Position numbers and translations under genes: made by a program
Shown: positions 16,228 through 25,459 of the stretch, in pieces
How positions within the stretch are numbered: the first letter of the stretch is position 1
Layout: every line of letters starts with the position of its first letter
Assembly (NCBI GenBank): GCA_013289955.1
Contig: JABCYZ010000023.1
Span: 35,204-99,203, forward strand
Length of the DNA stretch: 64,000 bases
From: Acidobacteriota bacterium
Lineage (GTDB): Bacteria > Acidobacteriota > Terriglobia > Acidiferrales > UBA7541
Reading direction: 5' to 3'
The notes under the pieces: generated by a model
What the model was told of the DNA's origin: nothing
Database searches by the model: none
Seen by the model: only the letters and a program-made list of their open reading frames with translations

Positions 16228-17594
16228 GCGAGATTGCCCCGTTGCGGAAGCATCGCGGGCCGGGGAACAAAAGCACGAGAAGATTCCCCGACTTTGGTTG
16301 GTGCGTAGGCGATGAGATAACTGGCGATCCCAGCCCAAAACAGCAGCCAGGTCGTCGTCTGCACCGAATCGATCAGCATGGTTGTCGACCCGTAGAGAAA
16401 GACATTTGCGCCAATGGAAGCGACGATGGCCAAGAGCACACTCCGCTCAAGCCCTTTGACTTCCTTGGCAGCCCGAAGAGCCCTGAGGAAGAGCCTGATG
16501 AAAAATGCGAAGAACAGCACTGTAGCTGGGAGGCCGAACTGAACAATCGAATATAAAGCTAGATTGTGGATTTCCTGCGTTTCCCTCGACTGCAGGTGGT
16601 AGAGATCCGTATACCCGCCGGTTAATAGGAGTTCGGGGTGCGCCTTCATCAGAGTGAACGCATCCGAGATCATTTCCTGGCGCCCTTCAAAAGACCCGAA
16701 TTGATCCCAGTCAAATAGCCCCTGTGTCAGGAACAGAATTGCGATCACACCTGTCAACACCGATACAGTCGCCAAACGCAAAAGACCCCGACGCCGGCTC
16801 AGGAACAGATACACCGTCATCATCGAGGCAGCAAAAACCAGCAGGCCGGAACGGAACATCGTGAAGAGAAGGCACACAAACATCACCGCGCTCGCGATGA
16901 GGCAGATGATCCGTTTGCGTTTTGGAAGGCCTCCGAAGAAAGCCAGGGTGGTCACCAGGCAAAGTGGCAGCGAAAGAAAACAAGCAAACATGTTTGCGCC
17001 GGTATAGAGCCCGGTTGGCAGAGAATTCTGGACGCCGAGAAAACCGCCGAAAATGGAGAGCTTTGCGTACCCTGTCTTAAATGCTTGCCATTCGGCCTCA
17101 TCCGGCCCTGCAAACCAGAGGTAGTTTCCAGTGGTGTATTGCACTATTCCGAGAACGGCATTTGCGAGCGCGAAGATACACGCCAGTTTGATAAGTGTGT
17201 GAATTTGTTCTTTCTCGAGACCTGCCTTCAAGAAAACGAGAAGGAACAGAAAGGGCATCATGAGATCGCGATAGACACTCGCGGCGTGCGTCGTGTTGGA
17301 TTCCAAAAAAATAGCCGGAAAGGCAAAAACAGCCAACAGCAGAATGATCAGCCGTTCCGGGTGCACTTTTTCGACAGGGCCAAGACGTTTCCCTTCCCAC
17401 GCACGCGCCAGGCACACGAGGGCCAAAACGAAAAGAGAAAGCTCCGAAAGATCGAAACTGAAACTGCTCAAACGCAACCGGTATTCGAAGCTCAATAGCA
17501 CCGGCAAAACGTAGATCAGCCGCAATGGGCTGGCCGCGACCCAAATTAACGCCGCGATCAGTGCGATAACAAGAATGGGAATAATCGGCAACAT
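16224..17594 (-). CDS. Wzy/O-antigen-ligase-like polysaccharide polymerase
   Basis: 456 residues with about 11-12 hydrophobic segments and a long extracytoplasmic loop around residues 290-370 (GLFDWDQFGSFEGRQEM...HPELLLTGGYTD), the layout of Wzy polymerases and WaaL-type O-antigen ligases. It would join repeat units at the periplasmic face of the inner membrane. It starts at ATG 17594, three bases after the stop of the upstream glycosyltransferase gene, and is coupled to the FkbM gene after it. The flippase and chain-length genes in the same operon favour Wzy over a ligase. Confidence 0.82.
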   Translation of the reverse strand: MLPIIPILVIALIAALIWVAASPLRLIYVLPVLLSFEYRLRLSSFSFDLSELSLFVLALVCLARAWEGKRLGPVEKVHPERLIILLLAVFAFPAIFLESNTTHAASVYRDLMMPFLFLLVFLKAGLEKEQIHTLIKLACIFALANAVLGIVQYTTGNYLWFAGPDEAEWQAFKTGYAKLSIFGGFLGVQNSLPTGLYTGANMFACFLSLPLCLVTTLAFFGGLPKRKRIICLIASAVMFVCLLFTMFRSGLLVFAASMMTVYLFLSRRRGLLRLATVSVLTGVIAILFLTQGLFDWDQFGSFEGRQEMISDAFTLMKAHPELLLTGGYTDLYHLQSRETQEIHNLALYSIVQFGLPATVLFFAFFIRLFLRALRAAKEVKGLERSVLLAIVASIGANVFLYGSTTMLIDSVQTTTWLLFWAGIASYLIAYAPTKVGESSRAFVPRPAMLPQRGNLA

Positions 17595-17597
17595 GCT

Positions 17598-18782
17598 TCA
17601 GGCCACCATCATTCCGGCGATCTGCGGTCCGCGGACACGCCAATCCCACTGCTGGACCATTACCCTTCGCGCGGTTTCGCCAAGGAACTCCCGCCTGTCC
17701 GGCGCATGAAATAACGCTAGAACCTCGGCTGCGAACTCTTTATCCGAATACCCTGCCAGAACTCCTACATCGCTTTTGCAAAATAGCTTCCCCACTTCTC
17801 CAACAGGATTGGTCACTGTGGCTCGGCCGGCCGTCAAAAAATCCAAGATCTTCGTCGGCCATCGCGCACGGTCGTTCAAACTGTCTTCCAGAGGGCAGAT
17901 GCAAACATCCGCGCATCCGAGAATCCACGGATAATCTTCATCGCTTACCCAACCCATCCGGCCGATGCGGTCCTCAATCGCCAGTTGCTCCGCCAATTCC
18001 CACGCCGGGCGGGCCACGTTTCCAATCAACAAGAGCACTGACTTGGGCGCTCGCCGCAGAACCTCGTCAAAAATGCGCATCTCGCGGCACATATCTCCGT
18101 TGCTTACCGCCACGATAATCGGCGAATCCTCCGGAAGCTGGAACCGCTCGCGTGCTTCTCTTCTGTTCCTGGGCGTGATGTACTCCGTCGGCGCGCCATT
18201 CGGGATGTGCGTCAATCTCTCCTTGGGGATGCCAATCGAGAGAGCGCGATCCTGAAGCACTTTTGACGTCACGCTGACCCGCGCCGCGCGGAAACGAATT
18301 TTCTCTTCGAGATAGGAATCGATGCGGTGGGCAATCTTCCATCCCCGGAACCAGTTCGAGCTGCCACCAAACCAGTCGCACCAGTCCGAATAAAACGCAT
18401 AGTGTTTTCGCCGCTGCGTGAAATATACCGGCCAGGAAACATTGGGCTGGTATTCAAATCCGAAGACAGCGTCGTAGTTGCTTGTCTCCAGTTCGCGCGT
18501 CCGTTTCCAGATATCCAGAGGACCCCAGCCCGTGCCGGGCAGAAAACGGTTGCCCCATGCGGGCCCTTCAATGAGCCGGATCCATGGTCCGGCGCCGCGC
18601 GGCTCGCTCGATTCACCGATCCAGTCGCGTTTATAAGAAATTGCGGAACGGAAACGCGAAGTGCGCGAAACCGTCGCCAGAGTGACCTTGTGCCCCGCGC
18701 GCGCCAGCTCTCGGCAAAAATAAAACGCACGTAAATACGTGCCCACTCCCTTTTCGGTGAAATTCAGCGCCAGTATCTGCAT
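17598..18782 (-). CDS. Glycosyltransferase family 4
   Basis: 394 residues from ATG 18782 (MQILALNFTEKGVGTYLRA). The open frame continues upstream to 18923, but that part has no similarity and would overlap the neighbour. The C-terminal domain contains IIVAVSNGDMCREM, VLLLIGNVARPAWELA, WVSDEDYPWILGCADVCICPL and ARWPTKILDFLTAGRATVTNPVGE, as in GT4 enzymes acting on lipid-linked sugars. It is co-transcribed with the polymerase gene. Confidence 0.85.
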   Translation of the reverse strand: MQILALNFTEKGVGTYLRAFYFCRELARAGHKVTLATVSRTSRFRSAISYKRDWIGESSEPRGAGPWIRLIEGPAWGNRFLPGTGWGPLDIWKRTRELETSNYDAVFGFEYQPNVSWPVYFTQRRKHYAFYSDWCDWFGGSSNWFRGWKIAHRIDSYLEEKIRFRAARVSVTSKVLQDRALSIGIPKERLTHIPNGAPTEYITPRNRREARERFQLPEDSPIIVAVSNGDMCREMRIFDEVLRRAPKSVLLLIGNVARPAWELAEQLAIEDRIGRMGWVSDEDYPWILGCADVCICPLEDSLNDRARWPTKILDFLTAGRATVTNPVGEVGKLFCKSDVGVLAGYSDKEFAAEVLALFHAPDRREFLGETARRVMVQQWDWRVRGPQIAGMMVA

Positions 18783-18852
18783 TAGTGTTATTCCGTATTC
18801 AACGCCCGTTTCGCTTGAACGCCCTGAATTCTGTTTTACCTTTGTCCGCTGC

Positions 18853-19938
18853 CTAACATCTGTTCCCTGCCGCTCGACCCGCCACGTTTCTAGCCCTGTT
18901 CCGCTTTCGTTCGAGCGCGGCATCCAGCAAGGCTAGCGGCTCTTCGATAAAATGCTGCCGCAGTTTTTCCTCCTGCCAAGCGCGGATTTCTTCCTGAAGG
19001 TCCTGCGAGGCTTGTACACGTTTCACGCGCCGCGGCAGTTCTTGCAGATCGCCGCAGAGAACTTCGGGGTGGCAAAGCAGCCGGTGATACGGCTTGTCTT
19101 GTTCGCCAAAACAAATGCATCCGAGAGAAGCCGCGTCCGCCAACCCCTGACCCGCGCCGCTTCCCCTCCCGAGACACAAGTAATACTTTTGCCGGCCGAG
19201 TTCGCGTAGAAACTCCGCTGCATCACCCCACTGCGGCGGATCTTCTCCGTGATATAGCCCCATGGAAAAGAAACGGAATGCCACCGGCAAGTGCAGCACT
19301 TTTTCAAGCCGGCGCGCCGCTGCCTTGATCGCTTCTGCACCGTTTCCATTGTTTGTTGCGCCCAAGAAGGAGAGCGTCCGCCAATCCGCCCAAACAGCTT
19401 CTTCGCGTTCGGTTGCCGAGAAGAGTGCACGAGTCGATTTCGGATCACGGATATACGGAAAGGAAATGGCCTCGGGCAAACTCCCTTGCGACTCTGGAGC
19501 GTCCATCATGTGCGCGAGGAACAAGTCGGCTTTTCTCATTGGGCGATGAAGGGAAGTGCGATACCTTCGGTCCCAATGTTCGACGACAAAATATGCGAAC
19601 AATGTCCGAGAGCTGCTAGGAAAGTCGAGAATCGGATCGTTGGTGATGACCAGATCGTACGAATCATAGGGAATGTCCTCGGGCGCGACGACCTTTTGCG
19701 TGTACTTCCGCACAATCTCCGCGCTGCCTCTCTGCTTCAGCACCGAATCATAGGTATAGTCCGTGTTGACTTGTTGTGGGATGATGTACCAGTCCGCTCC
19801 TAAGAGCGTGGTCATCTCCCAGTGCAACGCCCGGCTGGGCCAAATCCGAAACAAACCCTCCGGTGAGGTTTCTTCCCAGCGAATGCTCGACCATGGGCCA
19901 AAGGTGTCCAGCACCTGTTTGACAATCGCTACCTTCAT
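18853..19938 (-). CDS. Glycosyltransferase-like protein (exostosin/GT1-type C-terminal pattern)
   Basis: 361 residues from ATG 19938, which overlaps the preceding stop as ATGA; the in-frame extension to 19974 is rejected for that reason. The N-terminal half has VKQVLDTFGPWSSIRW and DLVITNDPILDF. The C-terminal half has LSFLGATNNGNG, YYLCLGRGSGAGQGLADAAS and GCICFGEQDKPYHRLLCHPE, like the region where GT-B or exostosin-type enzymes bind the donor. The assignment rests on this pattern and on context, so the exact family is uncertain. Confidence 0.6.
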   Translation of the reverse strand: MKVAIVKQVLDTFGPWSSIRWEETSPEGLFRIWPSRALHWEMTTLLGADWYIIPQQVNTDYTYDSVLKQRGSAEIVRKYTQKVVAPEDIPYDSYDLVITNDPILDFPSSSRTLFAYFVVEHWDRRYRTSLHRPMRKADLFLAHMMDAPESQGSLPEAISFPYIRDPKSTRALFSATEREEAVWADWRTLSFLGATNNGNGAEAIKAAARRLEKVLHLPVAFRFFSMGLYHGEDPPQWGDAAEFLRELGRQKYYLCLGRGSGAGQGLADAASLGCICFGEQDKPYHRLLCHPEVLCGDLQELPRRVKRVQASQDLQEEIRAWQEEKLRQHFIEEPLALLDAALERKRNRARNVAGRAAGNRC

Positions 19939-20912
19939 GCTTTCTCCCCGCCCTGAAATATCTCGCCGTAGCATGGATGCGATCTCTTTGCCGCCACCAC
20001 CATCGCGTCGTAGCCCTCGCCCGTTCTCCGCTGGCGAATTCCGCCTGACTCCGGATCCAAGAGAAAGAGTTCATATCCGAATTCTTCGAGCTGCCACATC
20101 AGTTCGACAGGATGGTAGTGAAATCCCGCCGTGCACCAGCTATAGCCCTCATAAAGAATGAGTGGTGCGTCCGGCCGCTCGAGTAGCTTTCGGCCGCCGC
20201 GGAACACAAGCAATTCCGCTCCTTCTACATCGACCTTCATTACATCCACGCACGAGATTTTTTCTCGCGCCACAAAGTCATCCAGAGTGATCGTCCGTAC
20301 CACTTGGCGTCCCACGACTTCCGAGTCGCTGTGGCTGGGGTCTTCGAGTGAGTTCAGAGAATCCTTTAGCTCTGCGTTGAGGTACAGATTGGCCTCCCCG
20401 GTTTGGTCGCTCAATGCCACACGAACGCCGCGCACCTGGGCGAGTTCATTCTTCAGAAGGTTCTTTTCCAGGATCGCGAACGTCGACGGACAGGGCTCGA
20501 ACGCGTACGTAGCAGAAGGCTGGCCCGAGAGTTTTTCTCCTACCGACAAACTGAACAATCCAATATTGGCGCCGACATCGAAAAACGTCATTCCTGGCTG
20601 AAGCATTCGTAATATGAATTCCAGTTGGGCCCGTTTGAAACGCAGTCCCGACCAGGCTTGAAACGCGATAGTGCCTTCCGGCACAATTTGAAATTCCACG
20701 CTGCCCGCGCTTACTTGAATCGCCGCATTTCTCGTCACGAGATTCCGCGCCTTGAACGCCAGCGCCAGGGCGGTTCGGTACCACAGAAATAGTTTTCCCG
20801 ATATTCGCCGCCTGATTCCTCGCAATACGTCCGGCAGCGTGAGATAAACATACATCCTTCGCCACTTAGCCAGCGGCGCGCCGACAAACACCAGTAATTC
20901 AATCAGCTGCAT
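19935..20912 (-). CDS. FkbM-family methyltransferase
   Basis: 325 residues. The SAM motif is MTFFDVGANIGLFSLSV (about 108-124), followed by TYAFEPCPSTFAILEKN, VRVALSDQTGEANLYLN, DVMKVDVEGAELLVFRGG and LILYEGYS, the ordered FkbM signature. About 85 residues precede the fold. Its start overlaps the 3' end of the flippase gene by 14 bases. Probably methylates a sugar of the repeat unit. Confidence 0.9.
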   Translation of the reverse strand: MQLIELLVFVGAPLAKWRRMYVYLTLPDVLRGIRRRISGKLFLWYRTALALAFKARNLVTRNAAIQVSAGSVEFQIVPEGTIAFQAWSGLRFKRAQLEFILRMLQPGMTFFDVGANIGLFSLSVGEKLSGQPSATYAFEPCPSTFAILEKNLLKNELAQVRGVRVALSDQTGEANLYLNAELKDSLNSLEDPSHSDSEVVGRQVVRTITLDDFVAREKISCVDVMKVDVEGAELLVFRGGRKLLERPDAPLILYEGYSWCTAGFHYHPVELMWQLEEFGYELFLLDPESGGIRQRRTGEGYDAMVVAAKRSHPCYGEIFQGGEKA

Positions 20913-22440
20913 AGGCGTTCCCTGTGAAGAGCGGTTTCGAAGTGCGCACGTCCCACAAAAAATAGAAACCGCACGCTGACAGCAGCAGTGCCGATGCTCC
21001 GATAGAAACTTCCAGTCCTGCGCGCATGTCGAGCGAGGCCGTTACCCAGCTTCCGGCCAATGCTAGCGCCCACATCGCGGCGGCAAATCCGCAGGTCCGC
21101 AAATCGAACGGAAGGGGGTAATACCGCCTGCCAAACACCGTCATCAAACAAATGCTTGCCGCCAAAGCCGCGGACCAGGCAAGCGCCGCGCCCAGAGCCC
21201 CGAGTCGCGGCACGAGCACATAGTTCAAGACAATGCACAGCACAGTTCCCGTTGTGGCCAATGGGCCGAGCCATTTCGTTTTGTACCTGAGATAAATTGG
21301 AAGGCTGCTCCAGTATTCCAACAGGCGGAACACCACCGGTAGAAGTAGCCATGGCAACAGCTTTTGCACTCCGGCATAAGAACGGCCCGCGAAAACGCGA
21401 ATCAAAAATGGCCCAAATAGAATGGTCATCGCGGCAAGCAGCGTAGCCACCAGCAGTGCATACCCCAGGATCTTGGTGTAGGTAATCGCCGCGTTCGGGC
21501 GGTGCGCGATGGGAAACGCAGCGCCCGCCCACGCGCTTCCAAACGGCTGCAAGAAGCCCATCGAAAGGATGTTGGTAATCTTGATTCCGACCGTATAGCG
21601 GCCCACTTCGGCGAGACTCTGGTACTGCGCAAGGAAGTAACGTCCGGAAGCATCCAGCAGCAAAGCCATCAACGCGCTCAAAACAAGCGGGAACCCATAG
21701 CGAAGCATGGGGCCGAGCAGCTCTTTGCGCACGCGGAGCTGCATCCCCGGCAAACAAAACACAAGAAGAATGAACAGACACGCTCCGTCGCCTGCCAGCC
21801 AGCAATGCAATACTCCTCGCACACCTTCGCCATGCAACACCACAAACCAATAACCCGCCGCCACAAGCACCAACAGCCGCGTAACGGCCGACAGAACGTA
21901 CGCCACGGGCCGTTGCGCCGCTTGCAAGCTGCTGAAGAAGATGCCTTGTGCGTTTCGAAACAACACCAGTGGAACGAAGATCCAAGCAATCCGGGTGTCG
22001 CCGCCGAGCCATTCCCGGCCGAGGGACCCTCGCATCACCACAGCGAGAATGACTCCGCCCATTGCGGCTGCCGCTAGTCCTGCCGCCACGCTCGAAGCAA
22101 GAATTTCTCCCCGCCTCGCTGGCTCCGTTTCCGCGTACCACCGCAGGTAGGTCGTTCCCAGCCCCATCTGCGTCGTGGTCACTGCAATTAGCAGCGAAAT
22201 TTCGACTAGGGCGTAGGCGCCGAAGTCCGAAGGCGTGAGGAAACGCGTGTACATCGGCACGAGAACAAAATTGCCCAAACCCAAAAGCACAGCCCCGGCC
22301 AGATAGATCATCGAATGTCTCGCCAGCGGATAGAGAGTTGCGAGCAGCGGGTGCTTGGCAATTGCCTCCTGGACGCGGCTCCATCGGGGAGGCCGCAACC
22401 CCGTATCGTGTGCCGCTCTTTCCGTCCCGAGCAAATTCAC
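20899..22440 (-). CDS. Wzx-type polysaccharide flippase
   Basis: 513 residues with about 12-14 hydrophobic segments and the MATE/Wzx layout: an N-terminal helix after a basic tail (LARHSMIYLAGAVLLGLGNF), YTRFLTPSDFGAYALVEI, and later YTVGIKITNILSMGF and LNYVLVPRLGALGAALAWS. It would turn lipid-linked repeat units to the periplasmic face. The start GTG 22440 overlaps the stop of the upstream phosphotransferase gene as GTGA. It acts between the initiating transferase and the polymerase. Confidence 0.9.
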   Translation of the reverse strand: MNLLGTERAAHDTGLRPPRWSRVQEAIAKHPLLATLYPLARHSMIYLAGAVLLGLGNFVLVPMYTRFLTPSDFGAYALVEISLLIAVTTTQMGLGTTYLRWYAETEPARRGEILASSVAAGLAAAAMGGVILAVVMRGSLGREWLGGDTRIAWIFVPLVLFRNAQGIFFSSLQAAQRPVAYVLSAVTRLLVLVAAGYWFVVLHGEGVRGVLHCWLAGDGACLFILLVFCLPGMQLRVRKELLGPMLRYGFPLVLSALMALLLDASGRYFLAQYQSLAEVGRYTVGIKITNILSMGFLQPFGSAWAGAAFPIAHRPNAAITYTKILGYALLVATLLAAMTILFGPFLIRVFAGRSYAGVQKLLPWLLLPVVFRLLEYWSSLPIYLRYKTKWLGPLATTGTVLCIVLNYVLVPRLGALGAALAWSAALAASICLMTVFGRRYYPLPFDLRTCGFAAAMWALALAGSWVTASLDMRAGLEVSIGASALLLSACGFYFLWDVRTSKPLFTGNAYAAD

Positions 22441-23981
22441 TGTCCTCCTCCCTCAAGCACTACCGAAATCGTTCGCAGAAGAATGCTGGCGTCCAGGCGC
22501 AAGCTCCAGTTTTCGATGTATTCGAGGTCCAGCACTATGTTGGTGTCGAAGGAAGGATCGCGCCGCGCCTTTACTTGCCAGAGACCCGTCACGCCGGGTT
22601 TCACGTCCAGACGCCGCAAATGCTCGAGGCTGTAGCGCTCGAAATCGTCTACCGGATGAGGCCGCGGCCCAACCAGACTCATCTGGCCAAACATCACATT
22701 CAAGAGTTGTGGAAGCTCATCGATGCTGAATTTCCTCAGCCATCGCCCGCACCGCGTGACGCGCGGATCGTTCTCCATCTTGAAACATGGGCCGTTGCGC
22801 TCGTTTGTCCCGCGCAGAGTGTCTTTCTGCGCGTCTGCCTCTTCGACCATCGTGCGCAGCTTGTAGCAGCGGAATTTTCTACCCTTCTTTCCCACGCGCA
22901 TCGCCGGATACAATACCGGCCCGGCGGAATCGCAGCGAATCCAGATGGCAGCCATCGCCATGACGGGCGCCGTCAGCAAAAGCAGCGCCACGGCTCCCAA
23001 CAGGTCGATGCCGCGCTTCACCGCCAAACCCATCACGGGAATCGGCTCGCCATGCAGCTCGATGACCGGGAATCCCCCGATGGTTTCGACAGGAGCGCGC
23101 CAACCCAGTCCGTCGTAAAGATCCGGCACAACGTTCAGGCTTAACCGCAAACGCCGCGCCTCGAGAAAGATTTCTTTGACCATTTCGCGGTCCGCAGGCA
23201 GCGTGACAAACAATTGGTCTGCGAACTGGCCCAAAGCCACCTTGCGCAAATCATGGACCGATCCCAACACGCGCGCGTCCCCGTTGGGGTGAGGATCCAA
23301 AAATCCGCAGACTTGGTAGCCCAGCTGCCGGTTCTCTTCCAGCCAAGCCGCCAGCGCGCAGCCCAGTTTTCCAGCTCCCACGATCAGCACACGGGATACG
23401 CCTTCGCCACGCTCTGCTCTTCGCAGGACGTAGTGCCGCTTCGCGTAGCGCCAGCCTGCCAACGCCGCCGCATTCGACGCCCCGGAACAAAGGACCACCA
23501 GCCGCGAAATCTCCTTGTTCCCCGAAGTGAAAATAAACAGCACCAAAAGGGCTGTCGCAAATCCGACGGCTTTCACGGCGATGGCGGTTTCTTCCCACGC
23601 GCTCCGTTCGCGCACTGTGCGGTACAGGTCCTGGCTCATGCAAGCCAGTACCACAAGGCCGGCATACAGAATCAGAAATCCCAGGTAGCTGGCGGACAGA
23701 ACCTGCTCGAAGAGACTCGCCGGTGAGAGAGCCGCGTTGGAAAAAGGACTCGCCAAACCAAACCGCAGCCAAAATACGCCTGCTCCGCCGATGCAAACGA
23801 GAGCAAAGTCGATTGCCACATAAGCGGCCTGGCGCGCCAGCCCTGTATGTTTGTGGGTGGTCCTCGTGCGCCCCGGCGGAGCTTTCGCGCCAGAAAGCCA
23901 CAGCTCCGGCGCAAGATCGTCGAGAGACTCCGCCTTCGTCACAGAAGGTGCTCGAGACCGGCCTGTGGCTGTTCCGTTCAT
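22437..23981 (-). CDS. Polyprenyl-phosphate glycosylphosphotransferase (initiating enzyme of exopolysaccharide synthesis)
   Basis: 514 residues. Four hydrophobic segments in the N-terminal ~160 residues are followed by a nucleotide-binding-like domain (VSRVLIVGAGKLGCALAAWL). The C-terminal bacterial sugar transferase domain has KRGIDLLGAVALLLL, RVGKKGRKFRCYKLRTM, KFSIDELPQLLNV, MSLVGPRP and KPGVTGLWQV. This is the WbaP/WcaJ-type architecture that transfers a sugar-1-phosphate to undecaprenyl phosphate, the first step of a Wzx/Wzy pathway. ATG 23981. The exact sugar (glucose or galactose) cannot be told. Confidence 0.93.
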   Translation of the reverse strand: MNGTATGRSRAPSVTKAESLDDLAPELWLSGAKAPPGRTRTTHKHTGLARQAAYVAIDFALVCIGGAGVFWLRFGLASPFSNAALSPASLFEQVLSASYLGFLILYAGLVVLACMSQDLYRTVRERSAWEETAIAVKAVGFATALLVLFIFTSGNKEISRLVVLCSGASNAAALAGWRYAKRHYVLRRAERGEGVSRVLIVGAGKLGCALAAWLEENRQLGYQVCGFLDPHPNGDARVLGSVHDLRKVALGQFADQLFVTLPADREMVKEIFLEARRLRLSLNVVPDLYDGLGWRAPVETIGGFPVIELHGEPIPVMGLAVKRGIDLLGAVALLLLTAPVMAMAAIWIRCDSAGPVLYPAMRVGKKGRKFRCYKLRTMVEEADAQKDTLRGTNERNGPCFKMENDPRVTRCGRWLRKFSIDELPQLLNVMFGQMSLVGPRPHPVDDFERYSLEHLRRLDVKPGVTGLWQVKARRDPSFDTNIVLDLEYIENWSLRLDASILLRTISVVLEGGGQ

Positions 23982-23988
23982 TGTTCCT

Positions 23989-25398
23989 CTATCCGAGGCC
24001 GTTTCGTGCCGCGCGCGCTAGATCCGCACCGTCCGAAGGCTTCTGCTCTTCCTGGGAGCGCGCTGCGTTTTCAGAAGAATTCGCACGCAGCCGCAATCGC
24101 GCGAGCATTTGGACAAGCGCAGCCGCCGCCGGAGCGGCGCGCAAAACGTCAGCGCGCAGCGTTCCCGCCACTTCCATCGCAAATTGTTTTCCCGGATCCT
24201 GCGGATCGATATCTCGCCAGGCCCGCCGGACGAAAATCCAGACACACATAGCGAGAAACGCGAATGCGGCTCCCGCCATGGTCAACAGGCCTCGAGGCGG
24301 AAACGACTTTTTCGTCGGCACCACCGCCACGTCCAGCACTTTTACGCTGGGCACTTCTTTGGCTTCCTGCACTTTGGCCAGCTCATACTGCTGCGTCAAC
24401 AGCTCGAAAACGGTTTCCTGAATTTTTGTCTGTCGATACAGGTCGGCATACGTCACGCCAAGCAGTGGAAGCTGTCGGATGGCCGGATAAAGCGAAGCAT
24501 CTGTTTCCGAGGACGGCGCCGCAGAAGTTCCGCTTTCTCCTCCCATTTTTCCAAGCTGCGCGCGAAGCTCCGTCACTCGCGCGCGAAGCGCACGCACGCG
24601 CACATTCTGGTCCGTATACATGGCTTCCAAACCGTGAAGCTCGGCTTCCGCTGCGATCAACTGGCCTTCCAGTGTGGCCGCCGCTTCCACCATGGCTTTG
24701 CTTTGCGCGGGAATGTCGATGGCGGTATTCTTGCTCGCAAAGATGCTGAACTTCTGCGCTGCGCTGTCAAGGTCCTGCTTCACCGCGCGAAGTCTCTCTT
24801 CGAGGAAAACTCGTTCGCGGCGCGCCGAAGACGTGCTGACCTGCTCGACCAGCCGGTCGAGTTCGTCGACATATGCCTGCGCCATGGCGGCGGCAAGACG
24901 CGGATCGCGGTCCGTCACCGTGACCGCGATGATTCCGCTCTTGCGGTCTTCCACAATTCGCGTGTGCGCGGCAAGCGCTGCGCGCGCGTCTTCCATCTTT
25001 CCCGCGTGATAGGCCTGCTGCAGTTCGAATTGCCCGATCAGGCGGTCCTGAACCGTGCGGCTTTCGAGAATTCCGACAAACAAGGCTCCGGAGTTTTTAA
25101 CTCCCAGCAAATCGCCAGCGGCTCCTCCGAGCGCCCCGGCGCGTCCCGCCACCGCCGATAACATAGCCATTCCCGAACTCGACTGCCCCTCGGGAGGCAT
25201 CAGCTGTGTCGTGGCTTCGTACCGCGACGGAATCAGCAGAGCGAGCCCCAGGCTGACCAGTGCCCCGAGGAAAAACGCTGCGCATAAGCGCTTGCGCGCA
25301 TCCCAGAACGGACGAAGCTGCATGACCAGCCGCTGGCGCGCGTCACGCTGTTCGTTCCGGCTTGCGTCGCTTTCCAGCTCCGTAGGCAATGTGCTCAC
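23989..25398 (-). CDS. Wzz-type chain-length/co-polymerase protein
   Basis: 469 residues. One membrane helix near 38-56 is preceded by a basic cytoplasmic tail. A long periplasmic region follows, with coiled-coil stretches (about 180-290) and the GNVR-like block QETVFELLTQQYELAKVQEAKEVPSVKVLDVA. A second helix is at about 375-395. There is no tyrosine kinase domain with Walker motifs after it, so this is a Wzz without the Wzc kinase part. It sets polymer length with the polymerase and contacts the outer-membrane export protein encoded just upstream. The start is GTG 25398. Confidence 0.88.
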   Translation of the reverse strand: MSTLPTELESDASRNEQRDARQRLVMQLRPFWDARKRLCAAFFLGALVSLGLALLIPSRYEATTQLMPPEGQSSSGMAMLSAVAGRAGALGGAAGDLLGVKNSGALFVGILESRTVQDRLIGQFELQQAYHAGKMEDARAALAAHTRIVEDRKSGIIAVTVTDRDPRLAAAMAQAYVDELDRLVEQVSTSSARRERVFLEERLRAVKQDLDSAAQKFSIFASKNTAIDIPAQSKAMVEAAATLEGQLIAAEAELHGLEAMYTDQNVRVRALRARVTELRAQLGKMGGESGTSAAPSSETDASLYPAIRQLPLLGVTYADLYRQTKIQETVFELLTQQYELAKVQEAKEVPSVKVLDVAVVPTKKSFPPRGLLTMAGAAFAFLAMCVWIFVRRAWRDIDPQDPGKQFAMEVAGTLRADVLRAAPAAAALVQMLARLRLRANSSENAARSQEEQKPSDGADLARAARNGLG

Positions 25399-25459
25399 GC
25401 TCTTCCAGCGCTCCTTCCTCTTTTTTCACTCGAGCGTATCTTCCTGCCGCGCCGCGGCT

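Noticed and set aside
20903..22456. A 517-codon minus-strand frame over the Wzx gene
   Set aside because: It has an Arg/Gly-rich composition and no membrane segments; the flippase frame fits the family.
24109..25161. A 350-codon plus-strand frame opposite the Wzz gene
   Set aside because: Antisense to a clear chain-length protein and made of His/Arg-rich sequence with no motif.
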